Assembly: GCA_002328495.1 (NCBI GenBank) | Contig: DCUJ01000005.1 | Coordinates: 63,788-127,787 of the forward strand | Reading direction: 5' to 3' | From: Sulfurospirillum sp. UBA2217 | Lineage (GTDB): Bacteria; Campylobacterota; Campylobacteria; Campylobacterales; Sulfurospirillaceae | DNA: 64,000 bases | In this document: piece after piece, positions 1 to 8,757 of the stretch | Layout: every line of letters starts with the position of its first letter | Position numbering within the stretch: the first letter of the stretch is position 1 | The notes under the pieces: model-generated | The model's database searches: none | What the model saw: the letters and a program-made list of their open reading frames with translations, nothing else | Told to the model about the DNA's origin: nothing | Position numbers and translations under genes: made by a program

Positions 1-512
1 CTGATCCTATTGAAGCAAAAAAATGCTTTGAATATGCATATAAAAGCCATAAGCCTTCTTATATAAGAATTCCAAAATCTGGTGAAAAATGTATTCATAC
101 AAATAAAGATATAGATATAACAAAACCTCAAATTATTTATCAAGGTAAAGATAATATATTGTTTGTTCATAGTTCAATCGTTGATGAGGTAGAAAGCATT
201 ATAAGTTTCTTGAAAGAAGAAGGTGTATCCATAACAATAGCCACGGTGCCAATGCTCAGTACTTCTTATAATTTTAAGGAAATACTAGAAGACTATAGTA
301 GGATTTTTACTCTGGAAGAGCATTATGCCAATGGAGGATTTGGAACTATTTTAATGGAATATTGTAACAATAACAAAATCGATAAGAAAATCAAAAAATT
401 TGGAATAAAGAATGAGTATATACACAAAATAGGCAATAGAGATTATTTAAGAAAATATTATGGCATAGATGCTAAAAGTATTGCTCAAAGTATATTGCAG
501 GAGTTGTTATGA
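1..512 (+). CDS. Transketolase C-terminal subunit or domain (5'-truncated by the window)
   Basis: The frame is open from base 3 and stops with TGA at 510-512, so only about 169 C-terminal residues are visible. They include YIRIPKSGE near the start and EEHYANGGFG in the second half, which match the C-terminal domain of the split transketolase / deoxyxylulose-phosphate-synthase-like small subunit. Such TPP enzymes move two-carbon ketol units between sugars in the cytoplasm. The gene overlaps the next one by ATGA, so it belongs to the glycan operon and probably makes a special sugar precursor rather than serving the pentose phosphate pathway (inference). The TPP-binding subunit should lie just upstream of the window. 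An E1-beta dehydrogenase subunit is a less likely alternative. Confidence 0.75.
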   Translation, partial: DPIEAKKCFEYAYKSHKPSYIRIPKSGEKCIHTNKDIDITKPQIIYQGKDNILFVHSSIVDEVESIISFLKEEGVSITIATVPMLSTSYNFKEILEDYSRIFTLEEHYANGGFGTILMEYCNNNKIDKKIKKFGIKNEYIHKIGNRDYLRKYYGIDAKSIAQSILQELL

Positions 513-1354
513 AAGTGGTTTTGATAGGGTCTACCGGTTTATTGGGAAGTGCCATAAAAGATGAACTTAATAATAGAAATGTCAATTCTTTATTTTTAAC
601 TCACGAGATATTTGATGTAATGAATAGTGGTGATTATGAACAAATTCTTGATTTTAAACCAGACATGGTTATTAATACGGCGGCATATTTAGGAGTAGAG
701 CCTTGTGAAAAGAATCCACTAGATGCATTTCGTTTAAATTGCAAGGCTGTTGAAGATTTGGCAAATTTTTGTAATGAACATGATTTTGGATTGGCGTACA
801 TAAGCACCGATGGTGTATTTGACGGTCAAGATGGAGACTATACTGAAGATAGTTTCCCAAATCCAATCAATATGTATGGATTAACAAAATTTAATGGCGA
901 ATTGATGACTAGAAACTTGTGTAGAAAGTATTATATTTTCAGAATACCTATATTATTTGGAAGAAGAAAAAATCAAGGTAGTATTTTTATTGAAAAAATG
1001 TATGATTTGTATCAAAATGGAAAAAAAGAGTTAAAAATTGCAGATGATGTAATAAACAGACCATCTTATAACAAAGATGTAGCTAAAAAAATTGTAGATT
1101 TAATTACATGTAAAAGTGAATTTGGGATATACCATATATATAATGGTGGGGGAAAAGCTAGTCTGTATGATTTTGCAGTAGAGTTTTTTAAACAACAAGG
1201 TATTAAAGATATAACAATAGGCAGAGTAAAAGCAGAAGATTTTGCTAAAAATGAAGTTGGTAAAAAGCCTTTAAATACAACTATTAAGTCAAACAAAATA
1301 GAACCATTAAGAGATTGGAAAAATGCTATGTCCGAATTTTGTACAAAAAATTGA
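509..1354 (+). CDS. RmlD-like NAD(P)-dependent sugar-nucleotide reductase/epimerase (extended SDR)
   Basis: This 281-residue protein has the extended short-chain dehydrogenase layout. The nucleotide-binding glycine motif is GSTGLLG at residues 7-13, STDGVFDG lies near residues 99-106, and the catalytic pair is Y123 and K127 in YGLTK. The STDGVFDG-type segment is typical of the RmlD/dTDP-4-dehydrorhamnose reductase branch, which reduces 4-keto sugar nucleotides in the cytoplasm. No rmlA, rmlB or rmlC is visible nearby, so dTDP-rhamnose itself is not assured and the true substrate is unknown. It overlaps the preceding transketolase gene by four bases. The stop codon lies just before a G8 tract that leads into the next gene. 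Confidence 0.75.
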   Translation: MKVVLIGSTGLLGSAIKDELNNRNVNSLFLTHEIFDVMNSGDYEQILDFKPDMVINTAAYLGVEPCEKNPLDAFRLNCKAVEDLANFCNEHDFGLAYISTDGVFDGQDGDYTEDSFPNPINMYGLTKFNGELMTRNLCRKYYIFRIPILFGRRKNQGSIFIEKMYDLYQNGKKELKIADDVINRPSYNKDVAKKIVDLITCKSEFGIYHIYNGGGKASLYDFAVEFFKQQGIKDITIGRVKAEDFAKNEVGKKPLNTTIKSNKIEPLRDWKNAMSEFCTKN

Positions 1355-1355
1355 A

Positions 1356-1363
1356 GGGGGGGG
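1356..1363 (+). repeat. Run of eight G in the ribosome-binding site of the radical SAM gene
   Basis: Eight consecutive G lie between the stop of the SDR gene (1352-1354) and the ATG at 1368, inside the only Shine-Dalgarno-like stretch. In Campylobacter and Helicobacter, G runs of about this length change length by slippage and cause phase variation. Here a length change would alter ribosome-binding strength and spacing rather than the reading frame. Confidence 0.6.
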
Positions 1364-1367
1364 TGTA

Positions 1368-2453
1368 ATGAAAGATAAATTTATGATGGATAGTCACAAG
1401 ATGATGTGGCATTTAGATAGAGTTAATGAATGGGATAAGACAGGTAGAACAGTTCCAATACACATAGATGTAGGCATAAGCAAAGGTTGCAATATAAGGT
1501 GTGAGTACTGTTATGGAGCGACACAAGGTAACTTGTTTCAAAGACAAAAAGATGTAACTTTTCCTAGAGAAGCATTATTAAGATACTTTAGAACTGCTGG
1601 AGAAGCAGGGGTTCGTTCTATGGCTATTATAGGTGAAGCAGAGCCAACACTAAATCCTTATTTGTATGAAGCCATAAAAGAAGGTAAAAAAGCTGGTGTA
1701 GATATCTCCTTAGCAACAAATGGTATTTTATTTGATGATGGAAAAGATGGAGAAGAGGCATTAGAAAACTTAACATGGATTAGATTTAATATAAGTGCTT
1801 ATAATGATGCAGGGTATAGAAGAGTTCATGCAAGTAAAGAGTTTGAAACTTTTAAGAAAAAAGTGAAATTTTGCGTAGAAACTAAAAAAAGAAAAAACTT
1901 AGATGTAACTGTTGGCTTACAAATGGTTTTAACGCCTACAAATGTTGATCAAGTAATTGGATTGGCTAAATTAGGAAAAGAGTTAGGTGTCGATTATTTG
2001 GTTGTTAAACAGTGCAGCGATACAAGAGATAATGATATAGGGGTATTTGAAAATTTAAGTGTTTATAAAACATTTGATGATGTTTTAAAAGCAGCAGAAT
2101 CAGAAAGTACGGATGATTATAAAGTTATCATTAAGTGGAATAAGATAACAAATGAAGGAATCAGAACCTATGGTAGATGTTTAGGTGTTCCTTTTTTGCT
2201 TTATAGTAGTGGGGATGGAAAACTTTTCCCTTGCGGAATGTTTTTTGATCACAGAAGTGATGAGTTTTTGATGGGAAATTTACTAGAACAATCATTTGTG
2301 GAAATTTTACAAAGTGATAGATATTGGGATGTTGTTAAGCGTGTGAGTGAGTTAGATGTTCATAAAGTATGCTATGCAAATTGTAGAACAAATTCTATCA
2401 ATGAATTTGTATGGAATATAAAACAAGTTCCAAATCATGTTAATTTTGTCTAG
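1368..2453 (+). CDS. Radical SAM protein with SPASM-like C-terminal cysteines
   Basis: I chose the ATG at 1368, which follows the purine-rich GAAGGGGGGGG. An upstream ATG at 1323 in the same frame has no such site and would overlap the SDR gene. The 361-residue protein carries the radical SAM iron-sulphur motif C41-x3-C45-x2-C48 (GCNIRCEYC). Further cysteines occur in CLGVPF, FPCGMF and VCYANCR toward the C-terminus, as in SPASM auxiliary-cluster proteins. These enzymes cleave S-adenosylmethionine to start radical chemistry. Within a glycan locus it could epimerise, dehydrate or otherwise rearrange a sugar, but the substrate cannot be read from the sequence. The Nudix gene follows three bases downstream. 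Confidence 0.8.
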   Translation: MKDKFMMDSHKMMWHLDRVNEWDKTGRTVPIHIDVGISKGCNIRCEYCYGATQGNLFQRQKDVTFPREALLRYFRTAGEAGVRSMAIIGEAEPTLNPYLYEAIKEGKKAGVDISLATNGILFDDGKDGEEALENLTWIRFNISAYNDAGYRRVHASKEFETFKKKVKFCVETKKRKNLDVTVGLQMVLTPTNVDQVIGLAKLGKELGVDYLVVKQCSDTRDNDIGVFENLSVYKTFDDVLKAAESESTDDYKVIIKWNKITNEGIRTYGRCLGVPFLLYSSGDGKLFPCGMFFDHRSDEFLMGNLLEQSFVEILQSDRYWDVVKRVSELDVHKVCYANCRTNSINEFVWNIKQVPNHVNFV

Positions 2454-2456
2454 TCG

Positions 2457-2879
2457 ATGAATAACTCTAAGCAGTACGATATTTTGGCAGCTGTCATAGT
2501 TTTATATGATGACAATGGGAGAGCCCTTTTGCAACAAAGAACTGATGATGCCAAAAAATTGCCTGGTTATTGGGCTTTTTTTGGAGGAGGAATTGAAAAA
2601 GAAGAGAGTCCAAAAGACGCTGTTGTAAGAGAAAGTTATGAAGAGTTAAGAGTATCTTTGGTCAGTCCAAAACTTGTATTGGAGAGAGAATTTAATATAA
2701 AAGATGAACAAGGATATATGTATGTTTTTGTTCATCCAATAGAAAATAAGAATCTGATTGAGCTGCATGAAGGACAAGGGCTTGGATGGTTTTTTTTTCA
2801 CGAAGTCAAGTATTTGACCATGATAGAACATGATAAAGAGATATTAGAATATTTATTTAAAACAGACTTTTTAGGATAG
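2457..2879 (+). CDS. Nudix hydrolase
   Basis: This 140-residue protein contains a Nudix box with G44, E50, R58-E59 and E62-E63. These residues bind the divalent metal and catalyse hydrolysis of nucleoside diphosphates linked to another moiety. The last glycine of the consensus is replaced by R65, a common variation. It sits three bases after the radical SAM stop and ends four bases before the next ATG, so it is co-transcribed with the glycan genes. A GDP-mannose or other NDP-sugar hydrolase role would suit the context but is inference. Housecleaning of damaged nucleotides is the main alternative. Confidence 0.82.
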   Translation: MNNSKQYDILAAVIVLYDDNGRALLQQRTDDAKKLPGYWAFFGGGIEKEESPKDAVVRESYEELRVSLVSPKLVLEREFNIKDEQGYMYVFVHPIENKNLIELHEGQGLGWFFFHEVKYLTMIEHDKEILEYLFKTDFLG

Positions 2880-2883
2880 TAGT

Positions 2884-4911
2884 ATGGAAAGAATTGAGGA
2901 TATAAAAAATATTCCACACAATATAAAAATATATCTTTACGGAGCAGGGCAAGGCGGTGAATTGCTTTGTCAAAAGATTAGACAGCATAGAAAAGATGTG
3001 ATTATATTGGGTTTCATAGATGATATAAAAAGTGGATTACATAATAATATAAAGATTTTTCATCTTGATGAGATTCTTAATGAGGATAATCATGATTTAA
3101 TTATAATATCATCTGTGCATGAAAAAATATTGAGTAAAAATTTAATAGAAAGAAATTTAAAAAAAATCTCTTTTATCAATCAAGATATTATTAATCCATA
3201 TATTCTATCAAACTCGATATCAACAAAAGAAGTTACTAATTTATATGATACTTTGCAAAAAGAGATAGATGTCTTATTGCATGAAATGGATATAACAACC
3301 ATTGATAGTAAAGATATTGTCAAAGAAGTTGAAGCTTTTAATATAGGATGGGATTTAGCTAAAACATTAAAAGCTATAAATATAAAAAATGTATTTGATA
3401 AATATTTACACAAAGATGTTAAAAGGTTGGCAATTTATCCTTGTTCTATTTTTGTAGAAAATTCTCTATCTTCTTTTAAAGAGTATTTTGATGAAGTTGT
3501 TTTATATGATGATTATAGAGATGGGGAAACGATATCTGGAATTACAATACAAAGTACATTGAATATAAAAGAAGAAGATGAAAAAATAGATGCTTATTTT
3601 ATCTCTACAAGAATACCAGAGTTAAAAGATTATCTAATAGACAATAAAGTACCAAAAGAAAAAGCAATTTGGGTTAATGATATAGTTTTTGATATACAAG
3701 CTATGGAATCCAAAAAACAAGATGAAGAAATAGTTAATGGTATTTTAGAAAAAATACATAGTTCAAAAAATCCACTTATTGTATTGGGTGGTAAATATTA
3801 TAATAATTATACTCCCACATTTAAAGCTTTCGAAGATCAAGGATATGATATATTTATTATAAGTAGAGTCCCTGAAGTATCTCATACTTCTCCAAATCCA
3901 AGTTATCATTTACTTCCATTTGAAAATAAATATATTTTAAATATAAATCAAATACTACTTTTTGCAGATAAAATAGATAAAGGTAAAATTCTAATTCATT
4001 CTGAAGGTTTTTTAAATCCTCAATTTGAAGGTTTTAAAACTTTATGTAGCTATGTTTATCCTTTGATTTTATTGAGAAAAATAAAAACAAAAAAATATTT
4101 TTTCCTATATGATTTAGTGAAACCATTTTATAAAAATTATAAATATGAAAATGAGTTTTTAAAGATATATAAAAAGATGTTAAATTCATCTGATGGATTA
4201 ATCCTAAACTCTAATACTGATGAAGCTGTAGGGTTTTTAAAATATTCATTGGGATTAAAGTTACCTATGATGAGTTATTTTAGATACAACTTTGAGATAA
4301 ATAAAAAGCAAGAAAAGCTAAAAGATGGATTTCATATAGTTATGGTTGGTGGCTTTTTAGATGATGTTGGTGATGAAATGAGAACAGTTTCAAAATATGC
4401 AAGAGAGATTTTATCACAAGGATTACATCTCCATTATTATGCAAGTACTTTTGGTGCAAAAGCATTTAGGGATAGTTTGAGCGAAGAGCAAAAAAGATAT
4501 TTTCACTTGGAAAAAACTATTATGGATCAGAATGAGTTGTTATATGATATCAGTAAATATCATGCAGGATGGATGGTCCATAATACTCAAAAGATATCAG
4601 ATATGATTTCTCAGGCAAGTGACCAGTTTTTAAAAGATGTTCTTTATATGTTTATGGTTACGACTGTTCCATCAGCTGTACTGCTTTTTGGTTCAGCTGG
4701 ACTTCCTATGTTTTTAAATAGAAGTATGCATGGACTTTTAGAAAAATATCCAAAAGAGTGTTTTATGCCAATGGAATTATCAGAAACGATAGGTTTAATA
4801 GATATGATAGATGATATTGAGTGGAAAGAGAGATACAAAAAGACAGAAGAGTATGCAAAATTTTTCACAACAGAGTTTAATATCAATGAATTTATTGAGT
4901 TTATAAATTAA
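2884..4911 (+). CDS. Large protein with N-terminal Rossmann 'YGAG' module and glycosyltransferase-like C-terminal half
   Basis: The 675-residue product begins with a Rossmann-like segment (IYLYGAGQGGELL at about residue 16, then FIDD near 47). This resembles the sugar-nucleotide or CoA-binding N-terminal fold seen in PglD-like and other glycan proteins. The C-terminal third (IVMVGGFLDDVGDEM, then LHYYAST, then GSAGLPMFLN) has the pattern of a GT-B glycosyltransferase donor domain, although no textbook motif proves it. The middle is rich in Lys and Ile and I do not recognise it. The start at 2884 follows AGGA overlapping the previous stop. The likely role is transfer of a sugar in surface glycan assembly, with moderate uncertainty. 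Confidence 0.5.
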   Translation: MERIEDIKNIPHNIKIYLYGAGQGGELLCQKIRQHRKDVIILGFIDDIKSGLHNNIKIFHLDEILNEDNHDLIIISSVHEKILSKNLIERNLKKISFINQDIINPYILSNSISTKEVTNLYDTLQKEIDVLLHEMDITTIDSKDIVKEVEAFNIGWDLAKTLKAINIKNVFDKYLHKDVKRLAIYPCSIFVENSLSSFKEYFDEVVLYDDYRDGETISGITIQSTLNIKEEDEKIDAYFISTRIPELKDYLIDNKVPKEKAIWVNDIVFDIQAMESKKQDEEIVNGILEKIHSSKNPLIVLGGKYYNNYTPTFKAFEDQGYDIFIISRVPEVSHTSPNPSYHLLPFENKYILNINQILLFADKIDKGKILIHSEGFLNPQFEGFKTLCSYVYPLILLRKIKTKKYFFLYDLVKPFYKNYKYENEFLKIYKKMLNSSDGLILNSNTDEAVGFLKYSLGLKLPMMSYFRYNFEINKKQEKLKDGFHIVMVGGFLDDVGDEMRTVSKYAREILSQGLHLHYYASTFGAKAFRDSLSEEQKRYFHLEKTIMDQNELLYDISKYHAGWMVHNTQKISDMISQASDQFLKDVLYMFMVTTVPSAVLLFGSAGLPMFLNRSMHGLLEKYPKECFMPMELSETIGLIDMIDDIEWKERYKKTEEYAKFFTTEFNINEFIEFIN

Positions 4912-4916
4912 AAGTT

Positions 4917-6551
4917 ATGTCTGTATATCTTTTTGGAAATTGTAATGTTAGAGAAATTGCTCAATCAAAGTATCTTGTAGGCAAGGATATCCGATACAAG
5001 CTTATACATTCTCCTAATAATTATATTGAAGAAAAAAGCTGTTTCCCTGTTGAACTACATGAAAAATTAGAAAAGTATCAGTTATCTAAATATCTTGATT
5101 ATAACCCCCTGAAAGAACAATTGCAATTATTTGATGATAGTGCAGTTCCCTCGTTAATCGTATTTATGCCCTCACATGAATTTAGACCACTTTTTAAAAG
5201 TAAAACTTCTTGTGAAGTTGTTTGGATGCATAGAGCAATATTTAACAAAAATTTAGAATTTGATAAATGGTTTTTTTCAAATTATATTGAATTTGATGAT
5301 GAAAGAACTTATTTGGATAGATTTATTCAATTGGTTAAAGAAGTGCGAAAACTTTACCCTTTGGTGCCGATTGTGATATTGCAGCGTATTTCAAATCTTA
5401 AAGAGTATGCACCATTTCCTATGTCAGCCTTGATAGAATGGACATATTTGTCTCATAATGCAGAAAAAGTAATCATTCAAAAATCAACAAGCGTGAATAA
5501 TATTCAGTTTATTAGTATAGATAGAATAATACAGAGTTTACTAACACAAAATAATATAGAAGAGTTAGTTCCTTTTTTAGTATTCCCTAGAAATAGAGCT
5601 AAATTTCATTGGAATAGCATAAAAAACAGTAAAAATGAACTTTTATTAAGAAGAGATTTAGATCATTTAAATAAAAAAATTTATGACGAAATCGCTAAAG
5701 TATTATTGAAATTTATTGAAACGGGAACAATAAAATATTCTAAATATCGAATAAAGGCATCTATTGAATCTAGAAAAATTCTTGACATGTTAAAATCTAA
5801 AGATGAATATCTTTATGCAAATGCCTTGGAATATCTTATAAAAAGAGTACCTGAAAATAATGCAGAGATGGTTTTTGATAATCTCTATTATGAGTGTACT
5901 AATCCTCGAATTTTAAAAATGTACAGTATCTATTTCTCACAATTTGATGGGAGCTATTTAGAAAAGATAGTTGAAAAATATCGTATTTTACTAGAGAATA
6001 AAAGAGATAAAATAGCTTTTCATACCTACCAAGAACTACGATATGAGTTAGAAAGAGTAGAGATTGATAGGTTACAAATAGAAGAAAATATATGTAAACA
6101 GCTACAAAACCATGTAGCACAAAATAGAAATATTCTTATATATGGAGCCAACTTCTTTGGTCGTAAAATATTTGAACTCTTAAAATTTCTAGGTATGAAA
6201 AAGGATCCTGTTTTTATTGATGACAATAAGAAGGGTTGTAAGCGCTTAGAAGATATAAAACATACAGATGCACTTATTTTGATTACTGCTCAGTTAGAAC
6301 AGAATCAAAAAAAGATAGTTCAAAAGTGTGAACATGAAGGTTTTAGTAAGTATGCAATCTTAAAAGATAATATAGGTATTTTTACAGATGAGAGCGCTTT
6401 TAAGACTTGGAATGTGAAAGATTATTATAATTTTTTTTACTGCTCATCCTGTGGATTTGAGAGAGAGTATATAGATTTGGATGAGTGTGGTTATAAATTG
6501 TGTATATGTAAACAGTGTGCAGATGAGTTAATTTTACAGGGGGCAGAATGA
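4917..6551 (+). CDS. Uncharacterised glycan-cluster protein with C-terminal Rossmann module and cysteine cluster
   Basis: This 544-residue protein is not recognised as a whole. Its N-terminus (VYLFGNCNVREIA) recalls the GNC start of WcbI/SGNH-like polysaccharide proteins, but the similarity is short. Around residues 400-490 there is another Rossmann-like segment (NILIYGANFFGRKIF followed by FIDDNKKG) like that in the flanking genes. The last 35 residues hold two CxxC-type pairs (CSSC, then CICKQC), suggesting a small zinc-binding knuckle. The gene lies five bases after its upstream neighbour and overlaps the next by ATGA. A role in assembly or modification of the surface glycan is inferred from context only. 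Confidence 0.45.
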   Translation: MSVYLFGNCNVREIAQSKYLVGKDIRYKLIHSPNNYIEEKSCFPVELHEKLEKYQLSKYLDYNPLKEQLQLFDDSAVPSLIVFMPSHEFRPLFKSKTSCEVVWMHRAIFNKNLEFDKWFFSNYIEFDDERTYLDRFIQLVKEVRKLYPLVPIVILQRISNLKEYAPFPMSALIEWTYLSHNAEKVIIQKSTSVNNIQFISIDRIIQSLLTQNNIEELVPFLVFPRNRAKFHWNSIKNSKNELLLRRDLDHLNKKIYDEIAKVLLKFIETGTIKYSKYRIKASIESRKILDMLKSKDEYLYANALEYLIKRVPENNAEMVFDNLYYECTNPRILKMYSIYFSQFDGSYLEKIVEKYRILLENKRDKIAFHTYQELRYELERVEIDRLQIEENICKQLQNHVAQNRNILIYGANFFGRKIFELLKFLGMKKDPVFIDDNKKGCKRLEDIKHTDALILITAQLEQNQKKIVQKCEHEGFSKYAILKDNIGIFTDESAFKTWNVKDYYNFFYCSSCGFEREYIDLDECGYKLCICKQCADELILQGAE

Positions 6552-7936
6552 GTTCGATTTTTGATATAACAACAACACCGAGTATGTTGCAAAGAGTAAG
6601 CAAAGCGGTTGTATTTAATTGTAGAAGACCAAAACCTGATTATATTGATGAGGAGTTGGTCTTAGAAAGACTTCAAAGTTTTGGTCTTGACTTTGTTTTT
6701 TTTGATTGTTATGAAGATTTTTATGAAAATCAAGAGCAATACGAGGCGTATGGTGAAAATATACTTTTTTTAAATGAAGCACCAAAGACAAAAGAGGAGT
6801 CAGAGGTTATTCATAGGTTACAGCCTAAGTATATATTATGGGTGACATATCCTCATTTCTTTATTGCTTGTGCGGAGTATACTCGTCACAACTTAAAGCT
6901 TAAAAATGAACCGACAATTCCTTTTACAGTATTCTCCTCAGCCTTAGAGAGATGCTTTTTGTATCATGTAGCAAAAATGCAATATATTTCAGGTTCCATC
7001 TTAGAGATAGGCGCTTACTCTGGAGGCACCTCTTTAGCATTGGCACTTGGCAATAGGGCAAGTAATGTAAAAGATATAGTGTTTTCTGTAGACCGTCAAT
7101 TTCAAGATGATTATGACTATTTTATGAAGAGTGCAGGAGTTGAAGAGAGTATTGTAAAGGGCGAATACTACTCAAAGGAGTTTTCAAAACTTGCAGAAGA
7201 GACCTTTATCAAACATAGCCAAAAAGCAGAGCTGAGAATTTTGTGGATTGATGGAGATCACTCTTATGAGGGTACAAAGTTTGATATTGCAACATATAGC
7301 AAATACCTCAAAGATGGGGGGATATTGATGATTCATGATTATGGTTTAAGTGACTCTCATCATGGAGGTATTCCAAAAGCTGTCTGGGAAGAGCTTGTTG
7401 ATAATGATGAGTATAGCAACTTTGCTGTAATTGGTTCTATTTTTTATGCACAGAAGAATAGAAAAGAGAAGTTTGTCGATTTTTCAAATATATCTTCAGC
7501 GCAAAATTCACCTGCAAATGTTCTAAATTGGTTGAGTAAAAAGTATGATTTCAAGGATAAAAAAGTCTTTTTATATGGAGCAGGGTTACATACGGATGAA
7601 ATTTTAAAGTTGGCGCAGACGTATAATAGAGAATTTTATAATGCAGTTGTTGCTTTAATTGATGATAATAGAGCAAATCAAGGTAATATGATTCATAATA
7701 AAATAATCATGAGTCTGGACAGAGTAAAAATGGAAGATTTTGATTTTATCATACCATCCTCTTTTGATTATGAGTCAAACATCATAAGAGAGTTAGATAA
7801 AAACGGTGTGGAAACAAAGAAGGTAGTTCCTATTTATACAAATGATGAGTATTTAAAAGATATGCAGTCCAAAATTCCTGTAATCAGAGATTTTGATATG
7901 CTTGAGCGTGTATTAAAGATGAGCTATGTCGAATAA
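6548..7936 (+). CDS. Class I SAM methyltransferase (Methyltransf_24 type) with C-terminal Rossmann module
   Basis: Of 462 residues, the centre carries methyltransferase motif I (ILEIGAYSGG, residues 151-160), an acidic motif II region (VDRQF) and a characteristic WIDGDHSYEG followed by MIHDYG. These fit the Methyltransf_24 family, whose members methylate small molecules or sugars with S-adenosylmethionine. A second domain follows (VFLYGAG near residue 335, then LIDDNRAN), the same accessory module found in three neighbouring proteins. The gene overlaps both neighbours. O-methylation of a glycan residue is the most likely role. The N-terminal 130 residues are not recognised. Confidence 0.65.
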   Translation: MSSIFDITTTPSMLQRVSKAVVFNCRRPKPDYIDEELVLERLQSFGLDFVFFDCYEDFYENQEQYEAYGENILFLNEAPKTKEESEVIHRLQPKYILWVTYPHFFIACAEYTRHNLKLKNEPTIPFTVFSSALERCFLYHVAKMQYISGSILEIGAYSGGTSLALALGNRASNVKDIVFSVDRQFQDDYDYFMKSAGVEESIVKGEYYSKEFSKLAEETFIKHSQKAELRILWIDGDHSYEGTKFDIATYSKYLKDGGILMIHDYGLSDSHHGGIPKAVWEELVDNDEYSNFAVIGSIFYAQKNRKEKFVDFSNISSAQNSPANVLNWLSKKYDFKDKKVFLYGAGLHTDEILKLAQTYNREFYNAVVALIDDNRANQGNMIHNKIIMSLDRVKMEDFDFIIPSSFDYESNIIRELDKNGVETKKVVPIYTNDEYLKDMQSKIPVIRDFDMLERVLKMSYVE

Positions 7937-8717
7937 AAATCAGAGCTATGTTACAGCTGTTAATCATTTTATAGAGCTTAGAAAAGTTCAAAGAAAGTGC
8001 AAAAGTGACTATGGATTTAAACAGAGTAGTTTTCTTTTAGGAACATGTGCAAAAACAGAGCATTTAACAAAAGATTTTTTTGTTATTGTTCAAGAGTTAT
8101 ATGCTATCAACCCTAGTATAGTTTTTCTCTTGCAAAATGAGCAAAAGAGCAATCTGTTGCTTGATATAATCAGTGAGTTGGGTATACACGATGTCATTAA
8201 GTTTGTTGATTTAAGTGATGTTGCATTTATGAGCGTGATAGATCAGTATATAGACCCAATACGTTGCGACCAAGAGAGCTGTGTAAATTATAAAAGATTT
8301 TTTCCATACCCTATTATTCATTTAAGTGATTATAGTGTGGAGTATGAAGGTTCTATTGCAGATTTACGCAAAGAGGCTGAGTATAATGAACTTGAAAAGT
8401 ATATCTACTCCAGTATATTTGAACAAGAGGTAGATGAGAATTTCTCTTTAGATGACGCAATGATTTCTTATTTATCGCAAAAAGGCATTAGCCAAAATAC
8501 GATTGCGCTTATCAAAGAGGCACAAAATACACACAAAAGAGCAGACAATATTAAATTACGATTGCAAGCTAGGGCAGAAGATAGAGAGTTTCATTTGCTT
8601 ATGAAACAGTATAACGAACTCGTTTATACCTTGTCTAAAAAGTATTTTGAAGAGGGTTTGAGAGCGGACCAAAAAAGCCTTACATGTAAAGCTTTTGTAA
8701 ATCTGCTGAACACTTGA
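7926..8717 (+). CDS. Uncharacterised protein of the glycan cluster
   Basis: The 263-residue product has no motif that I recognise. It is mostly hydrophilic, has no signal peptide or membrane segment, and looks largely helical toward the C-terminus (AQNTHKRADNIKLRLQARAE). The start overlaps the methyltransferase gene by 11 bases, so the two are translationally coupled and may act together. A copy of the TTACATGTAA palindrome lies in the coding sequence at 8680, one of only two in the first 18 kb. The 40 bases after its stop hold the ribosome-binding site of the next gene. Confidence 0.4.
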   Translation: MSNKNQSYVTAVNHFIELRKVQRKCKSDYGFKQSSFLLGTCAKTEHLTKDFFVIVQELYAINPSIVFLLQNEQKSNLLLDIISELGIHDVIKFVDLSDVAFMSVIDQYIDPIRCDQESCVNYKRFFPYPIIHLSDYSVEYEGSIADLRKEAEYNELEKYIYSSIFEQEVDENFSLDDAMISYLSQKGISQNTIALIKEAQNTHKRADNIKLRLQARAEDREFHLLMKQYNELVYTLSKKYFEEGLRADQKSLTCKAFVNLLNT

Positions 8718-8757
8718 TAGTTAAAGAATATCTCAGCAATTATAAAAGGAGCATTTG

